Positions 35,677 to 45,087 of a stretch of DNA of 64,000 nt are shown here, piece by piece. The first letter of the stretch is position 1; the number at the start of each line of letters is the position of its first letter. The stretch spans positions 62,433-126,432 of the forward strand of contig JADGDE010000002.1 in NCBI GenBank assembly GCA_016745035.1. The letters run 5' to 3'. The stretch is from Thiotrichales bacterium (lineage in GTDB: Bacteria; Pseudomonadota; Gammaproteobacteria; Beggiatoales; Beggiatoaceae). The position numbers and the translations under genes are program-made. Below the pieces are notes generated by a model. That model searched no databases. It saw only the letters and a program-made list of their open reading frames with translations, and had not been told where the DNA came from.

Positions 35677-37545
35677 ATGTATGAAGTACATATAAAACGT
35701 CCAATCATAGCTCTTGCTTTAGGCTTTGTGGCGATTTTAAGCTTGATGAGTTCATTGATTTATTTCACTTCCCAACAAACACGCTATGCTTATCAGCAAG
35801 TTGAGGAGGTGATTCAAAATAATAATCAGAAAATCAGTCTCAATTATAAAATGCGCCTTCTCGGTAGAGAGCGCAGCATTGCTTTGCAAAATTTATTTTT
35901 ATTAGACGATCCGTTTGACCGTGATGATGCTTGGATGCATTATAATAAATTGGCTAGCGAATTCATTGGCTTACGCCAACAATTTCTCTCCTTACCCTTG
36001 GCTTCGTGGGAAAAATCCTTATTGGCTGATCAGGACAAACTTATCCGCAAAACGGCTGCTGTTCAAGATGAGGTTGGACGTTTATTGTTAGAAGAAGATT
36101 TAAGCGAACAAGCCCTCAAAGTATTAATGGAGCAAGCCATCCCCAGTCAAGATCGGGTCATTGCTAAAGGCTACCATATGATCGATTTACAAGAAGAGGG
36201 TAATGCCAGCGTCATAGATAATATGCAGCGCGCCTATCAAAAAGAGTTGTTTATTTTGATGATTGTCGGCGGGATTATTTTCGCTATTTCCATCGCGATT
36301 GCCATCTATTTTGTTTTCAGTCTAGGCAAACTCAACAAGCATCTATTAAACATGATTGCGGAGCGCACACATGATTTACAGCAAGCCAAAGAACAAGCCG
36401 AACACGCTACTTTGAGTAAAAGCCATTATCTGGCTTATGTCACCCATGAAATTCGCAACCCCTTACACGGCATGTTGGGGCTGGTAGAAGCCAGCCAAGA
36501 AGACGCTCTTCCTAAGCGTTCGGCGCAATATTTAGAAACCGTGCAGCAATCGGGCGAGATGTTATTGCTGTTATTAAATGATGTCTTGGATTTATCGAAA
36601 ATTGAGGCAGGCAAACTGAATTTGGAGTATTTGGATTTCCATTTAGAAACTACCATTGATTCTGTTATTGCTTTATTGCGCGGGCGTATGAGCCAACAGC
36701 AACTGAGCTTTCAATTGGATTTGGACTCCAATTTGCCCACCTATATTTACAGCGAACCGACCCGTTTAAAACAAATTTTAATTAACCTGTTAAGCAATGC
36801 GATCAAATTTACTGCCGCTGGTGGACACATTCGCCTGCGCGTTTATGGTAAAGAAGATCCATTCAATAAAAATAAGTTACAGCTATTTTGTCGCGTTAAA
36901 GACACCGGGCAAGGCATTTCTAAGGATAATATGGCAAATTTGTTTAAGGCCTATGGACAAGCCGATGAAACCATTTCCAGGCAATTTGGCGGCACGGGTT
37001 TAGGCTTATTATTAAGCCGACAATTGGTGGAAATGATGAAAGGTAAGATTTGGGTTGAATCCGATCTGGGGCAGGGCAGTGAGTTTAGTTTTTATATCGA
37101 ATGCCAAGTAGCGGAAAAACAATTTGGTGCTACGCAAGAAAATATGATTGAAGACACACCGCTCAAATTTAAACATGCCCTCCTCGTCGAGGATAACAGC
37201 GTCAATCGCCAAGTCGCGGCTCTCACGCTGAAAAAATTTGTAACCCATCTCGATATTAGCCACAATGGGCAAGAGGCAGTGGATGCCTGTACGGCAAAAA
37301 AATACGATATTATTTTTATGGATTGCTATATGCCCGTGCTCAATGGCTTTGATGCCACAGAACAAATCCGTCAAATTGCCCATTGCCAACATATTCCGAT
37401 TATTGCCATGACAGGTTCTGCTATGAGCGAAGAGCGCCAGCGCTGTTTTGATGTCGGTATGAATGATGTGTTGATCAAACCTTATAAACGCCACGAATTA
37501 AAACAAACCTTACAAAAATACCACCAACCTGAACTCATGCATTAA
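35677..37545 (+). CDS. Membrane hybrid histidine kinase
   Basis: 622 residues: TM (about 9-30), a periplasmic four-helix sensor paralogous to that of the kinase at 2410 (shared R-x-R-x3-LQ-x-LFLLDDP pattern), TM (about 188-212), HisKA with THEIRNPLHGML (H257; Asn replaces the usual Thr after Arg), HATPase_c (NLLSNAIKFT, GTGLGLLLS) and a receiver with IIFMDCYMPVLNG (D549). The phosphorelay would need a separate Hpt protein. It lies 11 bases before the pilin gene on the same strand, so the two may be cotranscribed. Confidence 0.9.
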   Translation: MYEVHIKRPIIALALGFVAILSLMSSLIYFTSQQTRYAYQQVEEVIQNNNQKISLNYKMRLLGRERSIALQNLFLLDDPFDRDDAWMHYNKLASEFIGLRQQFLSLPLASWEKSLLADQDKLIRKTAAVQDEVGRLLLEEDLSEQALKVLMEQAIPSQDRVIAKGYHMIDLQEEGNASVIDNMQRAYQKELFILMIVGGIIFAISIAIAIYFVFSLGKLNKHLLNMIAERTHDLQQAKEQAEHATLSKSHYLAYVTHEIRNPLHGMLGLVEASQEDALPKRSAQYLETVQQSGEMLLLLLNDVLDLSKIEAGKLNLEYLDFHLETTIDSVIALLRGRMSQQQLSFQLDLDSNLPTYIYSEPTRLKQILINLLSNAIKFTAAGGHIRLRVYGKEDPFNKNKLQLFCRVKDTGQGISKDNMANLFKAYGQADETISRQFGGTGLGLLLSRQLVEMMKGKIWVESDLGQGSEFSFYIECQVAEKQFGATQENMIEDTPLKFKHALLVEDNSVNRQVAALTLKKFVTHLDISHNGQEAVDACTAKKYDIIFMDCYMPVLNGFDATEQIRQIAHCQHIPIIAMTGSAMSEERQRCFDVGMNDVLIKPYKRHELKQTLQKYHQPELMH

Positions 37546-37556
37546 GGGAGGTTCAT

Positions 37557-37973
37557 ATGCGACAAAAAGGTTTATTCGGACTGGAATTGTTGCTGGTTAT
37601 CGCAGGCATTGCCGTCCTTGCTGCTTTGATGGCATCACAATATAACTTTTATATTAAGCAAGCGAAAATGAGTGAAGGTTTAAGCTTGTTTATCGGTGCG
37701 CGTACGCATTTGAGCCAACATTATGCCCTGTATGGTGAGTATCTCCAAACGGATAAAAATATTAATAAACAAGTGAAAACAGAGGGTAAGTATGTCTCGG
37801 ATTTGCGCTTATTGCCTCAAGGCAAAGTCCAGCTACATTTTAAAGACCCTGATTTACCTGTCTTAGAATTTCAGCCCCATAAATCCAGTACTACTCCGCA
37901 AATGATGCTGGCCTGGCAATGCCGTGGGCTTGATAGTCAACAGCCAGAACTTATCCCCCGTTTTTGTCGTTAG
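37557..37973 (+). CDS. Type IV pilin/pseudopilin-like protein
   Basis: 138 residues. The leader MRQKG is followed by LFGLELLLVIAGIAVLAAL. Cleavage after Gly5 leaves Glu at +5, exactly as in class III prepilins (G|FxxxE). Residues about 55-138 form a small globular head with two C-terminal cysteines (CRGL...RFCR) that could form the D-loop disulfide. It needs a prepilin peptidase encoded elsewhere. A GspF-like gene overlaps 3' to it. Confidence 0.85.
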   Translation: MRQKGLFGLELLLVIAGIAVLAALMASQYNFYIKQAKMSEGLSLFIGARTHLSQHYALYGEYLQTDKNINKQVKTEGKYVSDLRLLPQGKVQLHFKDPDLPVLEFQPHKSSTTPQMMLAWQCRGLDSQQPELIPRFCR

Positions 37974-37981
37974 GAGGCATA

Positions 37982-39037
37982 ATGCGCATAAAAAACCGTG
38001 ATATAGATGATTTTTTACGTGATTTAGCTTTGCTATTAGAGGCAGGGCAATCTTTGAGCAATGCATTGAGTCTATTGGAACGCGGACAAGAACGCCCAGC
38101 GATGACGCATTTTATCAAAGCCCTAGCAGAAAAAAGTCGCCAAGGGCACGATGTTGTTGCTTGCCTACAAAGCCAGCCGCGTTATTTTCCGCCGGTGTTA
38201 TTGGATTTATTGGCAGAAGCCAGCGATAAAGAAGCCCAAATCGAGACCTTAAAACAAATTGCCTTATTTCGTGAGCGTTATCATTTCAGTGATTTTCCGG
38301 GACAAGGGCAGGCGAAAAGCAGTCTCGCTTATCCTTTGTTTGTCGCTGTGGTTGCCATTGCCGTATTCAGTATATTGATGATGTTTGTCATTCCCGTGTT
38401 TGCCGAGTTATTTGCAGATTTTGGTGCTGACCTCCCGGCTTTAACTAATTTCGTCATTGGTATTTCACAGTTTTTTGCTGCCTATGGGCTATTTGTTATT
38501 ATCGGTTTATTTATTTTAGTGCTGTATTACCGTTGGGGCAAATATGAGCAAGGGCGAGATTTTTGGCTAGCGTATCCCTTAAGTCGCCTCGCTTTATGGA
38601 TACCGCGCTTAGGTCGTTTGATTGGCTATCAAGAAGTTGCGCGTATGCTCTACACTTGGCACTTTTTTCAAGCCCAAGGCAAAGATCTCAAACAAGCCAT
38701 CGCCGCCTCGGCAGCGCTGAGTGAACACCCGGTATTTGCCCGTGTCTTAACCCAAGTGAGTAAAAATGTGCAAGCAGGGACACAAGTTTCTGATGCGCTG
38801 GAAAAACAGCCTTTATTACCGAAAAAAGTTGCGCACATTAGCCGCGTGCTGGAGCAAAGCGGTCAATGGTCATTATTAGCCGACTTGGCTCTGGGCTATC
38901 AACATCAATACCAAACTCAATCTGGCGGTAGCACCCGAGTCTTCGAGGGAATTTTATTGGTCTTAATTTGGATAGTGGTGATGGTACTGGTGCTCGCGAT
39001 GTATTTGCCGATTTTTAAAATTGGCAGCGTGATATAA
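37982..39037 (+). CDS. GspF/PilC-like inner-membrane platform protein
   Basis: 351 residues from the ATG at 37982, which has AGGAGG 5 bases upstream. Two T2SSF domains are visible: LRDLALLLEAGQSLSNALSLL (domain 1) and RMLYTWHFFQAQGKDLKQAIAASA (domain 2), with three TM helices near 120-145, 160-185 and 325-345. It is shorter than PilC (about 400) because the N-terminal extension is absent. It would anchor a pilus or secretion assembly ATPase, but no ATPase, secretin or further pilins are adjacent. It starts 9 bases after the pilin stop. Confidence 0.87.
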   Translation: MRIKNRDIDDFLRDLALLLEAGQSLSNALSLLERGQERPAMTHFIKALAEKSRQGHDVVACLQSQPRYFPPVLLDLLAEASDKEAQIETLKQIALFRERYHFSDFPGQGQAKSSLAYPLFVAVVAIAVFSILMMFVIPVFAELFADFGADLPALTNFVIGISQFFAAYGLFVIIGLFILVLYYRWGKYEQGRDFWLAYPLSRLALWIPRLGRLIGYQEVARMLYTWHFFQAQGKDLKQAIAASAALSEHPVFARVLTQVSKNVQAGTQVSDALEKQPLLPKKVAHISRVLEQSGQWSLLADLALGYQHQYQTQSGGSTRVFEGILLVLIWIVVMVLVLAMYLPIFKIGSVI

Positions 39038-39121
39038 CTCATGCGTCACATTATGTCATGACAGGCATATGACTTACCGCTTAAAAAATTTGATTAAATC
39101 AACCGCAGAGGAATGCAGCTT

Positions 39122-39772
39122 ATGTCTACACCAAAACATACCTTACCTTATATGATGGCCTTATCATTATTAGGTTTATCAGCCTGCTCAACACCAGAGT
39201 CCAATCAGCAGCATGTGCATATGTGCCAAGCATTAGCCGAGGATTTGCTCGGTACACCACAAGGCATTGTGTGGGGGACACCTGAAAAAAATGCGCAAGG
39301 CTATGATGGTTTAGTGGTTAATCTAAATTTCACCACGGCTAATGGTCAAGCCCAGCAAGCCAGTTGTCATTACGAATATATTGCCGATGATGATGGTATC
39401 AGCTCCATTAGCGACCCGATGGCAGCTTATGAAAGAGCGCCTGATACCATGAGCCTTAATAAGCAAAGCATCCCTGGCTTGGAACTGATTAAAGCCAGTA
39501 AAAATGTCATGGTACGCCAAGGCAAAGAAATGGTTGAAACCGCGAAACAAACGGTTCAAGACGGTGCTGAAATAATACAAGAAAAAGGCACGGAAACATT
39601 GCAATCCATTCAACAACAAAGCACCGAAACGCTGCAATCCATTCAGGAAAATGCCAGCGAACTGAAAAAAAGGGTTGAAGTGGGTATTGATGCGGGCGTT
39701 AATTATCAAGCAGAACCGGCTACAACTGAACCACAAGCCACCCCAGCAGCACCAGCCAATACGCAAGAATAA
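39122..39772 (+). CDS. Predicted lipoprotein with helical C-terminus
   Basis: 216 residues from the ATG at 39122. The signal peptide ends in the lipobox LSAC, so it is probably lipid-anchored. Residues about 25-110 are a small domain with two further cysteines. Residues about 125-190 are a coiled-coil-like segment with a duplicated TETLQSIQQQS/TETLQSIQENA motif, and the tail is Pro/Ala/Thr-rich. No family recognised. Confidence 0.7.
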   Translation: MSTPKHTLPYMMALSLLGLSACSTPESNQQHVHMCQALAEDLLGTPQGIVWGTPEKNAQGYDGLVVNLNFTTANGQAQQASCHYEYIADDDGISSISDPMAAYERAPDTMSLNKQSIPGLELIKASKNVMVRQGKEMVETAKQTVQDGAEIIQEKGTETLQSIQQQSTETLQSIQENASELKKRVEVGIDAGVNYQAEPATTEPQATPAAPANTQE

Positions 39773-39780
39773 CGGTTAGT

Positions 39781-39843
39781 CCAGTACGCAAAGGCTTTTT
39801 TCTGTGCCTTAAGGGCATAGAAAGAAGCCTTTGCTGCACAACT
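39781..39843. repeat. MITE-1 derivative folding as a hairpin
   Basis: GTACGCAAAGGCTTTTTTCT...AGAAAGAAGCCTTTGCTGCAC: an internally deleted MITE-1 in which AAAGGCTT and AAGCCTTT pair around a second stem at GCCTTAAGGGC. Immediately after the lipoprotein stop, it may act as a terminator. Confidence 0.65.
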
Positions 39844-39919
39844 AAATATCAATTACTTAGATGGTTTGGGCGCGACTTTGTTCGCACCTTTAATATTTTT
39901 GACGATAGCATTTAATCCA

Positions 39920-40432
39920 ATGAGCATATATTTTAATTTACCAAATTGCATCATAGGGTTATGCTGCTTTTATACTTTGACACAGACGGCTTTGGCTAAC
40001 GAGGAACCCGCATGGCTTAAAGGCATGAAACCTTGTTCAGTGGTAAAAATTTATGATGGGGACACCATGACCTTGCGTTGTCCCGAAAAAATCAAAGTAA
40101 GAATGCATTGTATTGATACCCCAGAAATGCAGCAGACACCGTGGGGTAAACAAGCCCGCGATCATCTCCGAGCTAAATCACCTACAAATGTTTATCTCGA
40201 TGCCAAAACCCAAGATAAATACGGCAGAACCGTAGGCGAGGTGTACACCCGTCAAGGGATAAGCTTAAATCTATATCAAGTACAAACTGGCGTGGCGAAT
40301 GTCTATGCCCGTTATTGTCAGGATCAACGTTTTTTTGTAGCCGCAGAGACGGCAAAAACTCAAGGTATGGGTATTTGGGCTGTCAGTGGCTTGCATCAAA
40401 CGCCTTGGGTATATCGTTATAAAAATCGCTAA
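39920..40432 (+). CDS. Secreted thermonuclease-family protein (SNase)
   Basis: 170 residues from the ATG at 39920. A signal peptide (about 1-30, ending ...ALA-NEEPAW) precedes a staphylococcal-nuclease fold: VVKIYDGDTMTLRC, KVRMHCIDTPE (catalytic Arg and Asp region), DKYGRTVGEV and GMGIWA. It cleaves DNA or RNA in the periplasm or medium, usually with Ca2+. Four cysteines may form disulfides. An in-frame TTG upstream was rejected because the signal peptide then fails. Confidence 0.87.
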   Translation: MSIYFNLPNCIIGLCCFYTLTQTALANEEPAWLKGMKPCSVVKIYDGDTMTLRCPEKIKVRMHCIDTPEMQQTPWGKQARDHLRAKSPTNVYLDAKTQDKYGRTVGEVYTRQGISLNLYQVQTGVANVYARYCQDQRFFVAAETAKTQGMGIWAVSGLHQTPWVYRYKNR

Positions 40433-40468
40433 ATATTCCCGATTCATTTTAAGCCATTTTGGTATTAA

Positions 40469-40600
40469 CTGATGTTACGCAAAGGCTTCTTTTTCTACCT
40501 TAAGGGCAGAAAAAACCGCCATTGCTGCACGGCTAAGCTTCATTAGGCAGGTGGAAAATCACACTATTGTGATAAAAACCAGCTTAGTGCGTCACATCAG
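40469..40600 (+). repeat. MITE-1, full-length copy fused to the ruvC 3' end
   Basis: 132 bases, ends CTGATGTTACGC and GCGTCACATCAG, flanked by the 7-bp duplication GTATTAA (40462-40468 and 40601-40607). The right end supplies the TGA stop codon of ruvC on the minus strand (40597-40599). The internal hairpin ACCTTAAGGGC is intact. Confidence 0.9.
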
Positions 40601-41088
40601 GTATTAAATTCAGATTGATGTCTGTAAGCATGGCACAAAGCCACCGCGAGCGCATCAGCGGCATCGGCTTGGGGTGTGCCGGGTAAATTCAATAATACCT
40701 TAACCATGTGTTGTACTTGTTGTTTATCGGCATGTCCGCGCCCAACAACGGCTTGCTTGATTTCATTGGGGCTGTATTCGGCAAATTTTAGCCCTTGTTT
40801 TGCCGCACAGGCAATGGCTACGCCTCTGGCTTGACCGAGCTTAATCGCGGCATCGGCATTTTTGTGCATAAAGACTTTTTCAATCGCTAAGTGGCTGGGT
40901 TGATAGGTTGTAATTAATTGTTCTACCGCGTTAAAAATCTCTAATAAGCGCTGATCTAAACTGGCTTTATAGTTAATCCGTACACAGCCACTGCTGATAT
41001 ATGCGGCTTTGCGTGCTTGCCAGTCAATAATACCAAAACCGGTTAAACGAGAACCGGGATCAATCCCAAGCAAGCGGTTATGGGTCAT
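40597..41088 (-). CDS. ruvC: Holliday junction resolvase RuvC
   Basis: 163 residues. LLGIDPGSRLTGFGI carries the first catalytic Asp (D10), HLAIEKVF the Glu, and ADAADALAVALCHAY the C-terminal acidic pair. RuvC is a dimeric nuclease that resolves junctions made by RuvAB branch migration. The C-terminus EFNT plus TGA has been rewritten by a MITE-1 insertion; without it the frame would read EFNTKMA then TAA. The lost residues are beyond the catalytic core, so activity is probably kept. ruvA and ruvB are not adjacent in the window. Confidence 0.95.
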   Translation of the reverse strand: MTHNRLLGIDPGSRLTGFGIIDWQARKAAYISSGCVRINYKASLDQRLLEIFNAVEQLITTYQPSHLAIEKVFMHKNADAAIKLGQARGVAIACAAKQGLKFAEYSPNEIKQAVVGRGHADKQQVQHMVKVLLNLPGTPQADAADALAVALCHAYRHQSEFNT

Positions 41089-41203
41089 AATTGTGTCCTT
41101 ATGTCAGCAAAAGATGATTGTGATTTGAAAATAATGCCTTAATCACGGATAATGCAGCGTCTGAGAATGGCTAAGTTTTGCAAGACTATCTGGAACCAAA
41201 TAT

Positions 41204-44200
41204 ATGCCTTTGCCCCTACTAGAATTACCACCTCAAACGCCGACGGACGAAGTCGATGAAGAAATTTTAGAAATCTTTGTCGAGGAAATTGAAGAAGACG
41301 TGCTGCCCAGTATCGTTGAAAACTTTAATCTCCTCAAGAGTAATTCTACCGATAAAGATGCACTACAAACAGTCCGGCGAGCTTTTCATACCATGAAAGG
41401 TAGCGGACGTTTGGTGGGTGCGAGCGTGATTGGTGAATTGGGCTGGTATTTTGAAGAACTGCTGAATAAAATCCTCGAAGGCGGGGCAAGTTTCAATCAA
41501 AATGTGATTGATTTAATTGAAAAAATAGAACCTTTAGTTCCAAACTTAATTAAAGAATTCCAAGCAGGTGCAGCACCTGACTATGCGACACAGCTATTAA
41601 TTTCTCAAGCAGCACATTTAACCGAGACCAAAGGGGCGGAAATCGGGGAGTTTGCTGGTGATACGGATGCGAAAGACACCGAGAAAGATAGCATTGATGA
41701 AATCGTCGAAGAAATAAACGCAGCGGATATTGCAGCACCAGAGCCTGTTGCTGAAAGCGTTATAAAAATGGGTGATTTTCCTGATGCCATTGTTGATGAT
41801 GAAACCTTGCTTAATATTTTCCGCAACGAATCAAAAGGGCACTTGGACGTACTCAAACGCTTCTTAATCGGTTGTCACCAAGACCCACCTGGGGTGATGC
41901 AGGATGAGGTCGTACGCGCCTTACATACCTTGCATGGCAGCTCCATGAGCATCGGGTTTGGCATGATGTCAGAACTGGCCACCGTGATGGAACACTTTTC
42001 CAAAGCAGCCTTAGAAAAAGGCTTGTTGCTGGATAAAAAAATTATTAATTTGTTTATCGAAAGTGGCAAATTACTCGATCATATGGTCGCCCACATCAGT
42101 AATTTTTCTGCACATCAATCGCTTGAGCAACAAATGGTTTTATGGCACGAAGCCCTTACCGAGTTACCCAGTGATGAAACCGCACCTGTTGTGGAGCCAG
42201 AACCAGAACAGGATGCGAACACCGAAGCCATTGATGAATTTATGGAAATTTTCCTCGAGGAAGCTGAGGAAATTTTAGAAACTTGTCAAACCTTATTGGT
42301 CAGTTGGCAAAGCGCCCCTACCAGTATGCCGCTGTTGAAAGAGTTACAACGTGAACTCCATACGCTTAAAGGTGGCGCGCGTATGGTTGGGATCACCGCG
42401 ATGGGGGATTTAAGTCATCACTTAGAATCGGTGCTGACCCGTATTGTTGAAGGGCAAGAAAAAACCAATCCTACGTTACAAGGCATCGTCCAAGAAAGTG
42501 TTGATGTCTTAGCCTCTATGCTAGAGGCTGTGCGCAATAATGAGGTTTTAAGTGAGCCTACGGACTTAATTCAACAAATCGATCATGCTTTAGGTGGGAA
42601 CAGCGCTCCTGCGGCAACCGCTGCAAAAAAACCCGTGTCTAAACCAGTAGCAGAGCCGATCGATTCTGTTAGCCAAACAGATAGCGTAACAACTAATAAT
42701 AGCAGTCCAACAACGCCTAATTTACCCGATAATAAAGCCTCTGACCCCGAAGAACGAGTACGGGTACGTTCCACTCTCATTGATAAGCTGACTAATTTAG
42801 CTGGGGAATTGGCTATTTCTCGCGCGCACATGGAGCAGCAGCAAGAAGAGTCAAAAACCAATTTGCAAGAAATGGAACAAACCATCATGCGCTTGCGGGA
42901 TCAATTACGCCGTTTAGAAATTGAAACCGAAGCGCAAATTATGTCGCATTTTGGCGATGTTTCTTTGCATCAAGATGCTAGCGATAAACACGAAGACTTT
43001 GACCCATTAGAAATGGATAGGTTTTCGGGAATGCAACAACTGGCGCGCAGCTTGATGGAAAGTGTCACCGATTTACAAAACATTGAAGAAAACTTACAAA
43101 ACATCAATCGCTACAGCGATGCCTTATTGTTACAACAAGGACGGGTTGGTACCGAATTGCAAGACAGTATCATGCACACCCGCATGGTTCCTTTTACCCA
43201 AATCAGCCCGCGCCTACAGCGGATTGCGCGTTTAACTGCCAAAGAACTTAACAAAAAAATTGATTTTCACATCAATGACAATAACATGGAGTTCGAGCGC
43301 ACCGTCCTTAACCGGGTGGTTGCACCGCTAGAACACATGCTGCGTAATGCGATTGGTCATGGGATTGAGGATACCGAAACCCGAGAAAAGTCCAATAAAC
43401 CCGCTATCGCACAAGTAACCATTGACTTGATGCAAGAAGGTGCAGAGATCATTATCCGTGTCAGTGATGATGGGGCAGGCTTAAAAATTAATGCGATTCG
43501 CAAAAAAGCCCAAGAACGTGGGATGCTTAAACCCGGTGATAAAATCAGTCAACGCGATTTAATGCAGTTTATTTTAGAACCCGCTTTTAGTACCGCCACC
43601 ACTGTCACCCAAGTTTCAGGACGTGGGGTAGGGATGGATATTGTTAATAATGAGATCAAACAGCTTAGCGGTTCTTTACAAATCGACTCGGCTCAAGGCA
43701 AAGGATCTAGTTTTGAAATTCGCTTACCTCTGTCCTTGACCATTAGTCAATCCTTGTTGATTCATGTTGGCGAGGAAACCTTAGCTGTCCCATTGCACAA
43801 TGTCGATGCGGTTATGCGTGTGCCGCGTGATCAAGTGTTACCGACCATCGAACAGCCTGAACACCATTATATGTATATGGATAAGGACTATCGAGTCATT
43901 CACTTAGGGGACTTGCTTGGTTTTGGGCGCTTATCTTCTAATGATAGTCAATTATTACCCATGCTGTTGGTCAGTGCGGGAGAGCAACGCCTTGCCTTGA
44001 TTGTGGACTTAATCGAGGGCAGTCGTGAAGTGGTGGTCAAAGCGGTTGGCCCACAACTGGCTTCGATTCGCTGGCTTGCTGGAGCGACGATTCTTGGCGA
44101 TGGGCGCGTGGTCATTATTCTCGATATTCTCAATCTATTACGCAGTAATGCCGCTGAAGAAGTGGTCATTATTGAAGAAGAAGTAGCCGAGGAGAATTCC

Positions 44201-44614
44201 GGGCAAAAAACCATTATGGTGGTTGATGACTCGATTACGGTGCGTAAAGTCACCGCCCGTTTCCTAAAACGCCAAGGACTAGAGGTGATCACTGCCAAAG
44301 ATGGGCTAGATGCGATTGGTCTATTACAAGAGCATATCCCTGATTTGATGTTACTTGATGTCGAGATGCCGCGCATGGATGGGTTTGAGTTAGGTGGGAA
44401 AATTCGTAATACCCCAGAATGGGCACATATTCCCATCATTATGATTACCTCGCGTACAGGGGCAAAACATCGTGAACGGGCAAGCAAAATTGGTATTAAC
44501 CAACATCTGGGCAAGCCTTTTAATGAGCTGGAATTGTTGGAAAACATTAATCGCTTGTTAGACGAAACCGCCGCAGGTACAGACTCAGATGTAGAACACA
44601 ATGCGACACTTTAA
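41204..44614 (+). CDS. CheA-type hybrid kinase with three Hpt domains (ChpA-like)
   Basis: 1136 residues. Three Hpt domains with phospho-acceptor histidines H62 (FHTMKGSG), H241 (LHTLHGSS) and H386 (LHTLKGGA) are followed by a linker rich in Ser/Thr/Asn, the CheA dimerisation helices (about 517-650), an HATPase core (LEHMLRNAIGHGIED, GRGVGMDIV), a CheW-like domain (about 850-985) and a receiver (LLDVEMPRMDG, D1052). The layout is that of ChpA/PilL-type kinases that control type IV pilus motility, with fewer Hpt modules than ChpA of Pseudomonas. A CheW-like gene follows; receptor, CheY and methylation genes are not in the window. Confidence 0.93.
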   Translation: MPLPLLELPPQTPTDEVDEEILEIFVEEIEEDVLPSIVENFNLLKSNSTDKDALQTVRRAFHTMKGSGRLVGASVIGELGWYFEELLNKILEGGASFNQNVIDLIEKIEPLVPNLIKEFQAGAAPDYATQLLISQAAHLTETKGAEIGEFAGDTDAKDTEKDSIDEIVEEINAADIAAPEPVAESVIKMGDFPDAIVDDETLLNIFRNESKGHLDVLKRFLIGCHQDPPGVMQDEVVRALHTLHGSSMSIGFGMMSELATVMEHFSKAALEKGLLLDKKIINLFIESGKLLDHMVAHISNFSAHQSLEQQMVLWHEALTELPSDETAPVVEPEPEQDANTEAIDEFMEIFLEEAEEILETCQTLLVSWQSAPTSMPLLKELQRELHTLKGGARMVGITAMGDLSHHLESVLTRIVEGQEKTNPTLQGIVQESVDVLASMLEAVRNNEVLSEPTDLIQQIDHALGGNSAPAATAAKKPVSKPVAEPIDSVSQTDSVTTNNSSPTTPNLPDNKASDPEERVRVRSTLIDKLTNLAGELAISRAHMEQQQEESKTNLQEMEQTIMRLRDQLRRLEIETEAQIMSHFGDVSLHQDASDKHEDFDPLEMDRFSGMQQLARSLMESVTDLQNIEENLQNINRYSDALLLQQGRVGTELQDSIMHTRMVPFTQISPRLQRIARLTAKELNKKIDFHINDNNMEFERTVLNRVVAPLEHMLRNAIGHGIEDTETREKSNKPAIAQVTIDLMQEGAEIIIRVSDDGAGLKINAIRKKAQERGMLKPGDKISQRDLMQFILEPAFSTATTVTQVSGRGVGMDIVNNEIKQLSGSLQIDSAQGKGSSFEIRLPLSLTISQSLLIHVGEETLAVPLHNVDAVMRVPRDQVLPTIEQPEHHYMYMDKDYRVIHLGDLLGFGRLSSNDSQLLPMLLVSAGEQRLALIVDLIEGSREVVVKAVGPQLASIRWLAGATILGDGRVVIILDILNLLRSNAAEEVVIIEEEVAEENSGQKTIMVVDDSITVRKVTARFLKRQGLEVITAKDGLDAIGLLQEHIPDLMLLDVEMPRMDGFELGGKIRNTPEWAHIPIIMITSRTGAKHRERASKIGINQHLGKPFNELELLENINRLLDETAAGTDSDVEHNATL

Positions 44615-44637
44615 GTCCTTTAACCGGATAGACTTTT

Positions 44638-45087
44638 ATGCAGTTTAGCAATTATGTCACCAGTTTGCTGATTCCTATCAGCAATTCTCAGCTCTTATTA
44701 CCCAGTATCGCTGTTGCAGAAATTTTACACGATCTGCCTTTAGAAACCTCTTTGGGAAACCCTGATTGGTTGACAGGTCTGTATACTTGGCGTAACCAAC
44801 AAATCCCGTTGATTTCCTTGGAAGAAATGACCGGTTTGCCGTTTGCAGAAGAACCAGAATCAGAGCCAAGGGTTGTGGTGATATATGGCTCTCCGCAGCG
44901 CTTACCTTATTATGCTTTTAGAACCCAAGGAATGCCACATAGTTTACAAGTGGTTAAAGATTTGCTTTTGGCTCCCACCGAGCTGACTGATAATCCCGGT
45001 CTACTAGCCTCCGTTGAAATTGAAACACGGCTGACGTGGCTACCGGATTTAGATTATGTCGAGCAAAGCATTGCTGAGATGATTTAA
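44638..45087 (+). CDS. CheW-like adaptor (ChpC-type)
   Basis: 149 residues with one CheW fold: LLIPISNSQLLLPSIAVAEIL, then GLYTWRNQQIPLISLEEM (the conserved W-R-xxxIPLIS core). It couples receptors to the CheA kinase. It starts 23 bases after the ChpA-like gene, so they form one operon. It resembles the ChpC/PilI branch rather than enteric CheW. Confidence 0.88.
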   Translation: MQFSNYVTSLLIPISNSQLLLPSIAVAEILHDLPLETSLGNPDWLTGLYTWRNQQIPLISLEEMTGLPFAEEPESEPRVVVIYGSPQRLPYYAFRTQGMPHSLQVVKDLLLAPTELTDNPGLLASVEIETRLTWLPDLDYVEQSIAEMI

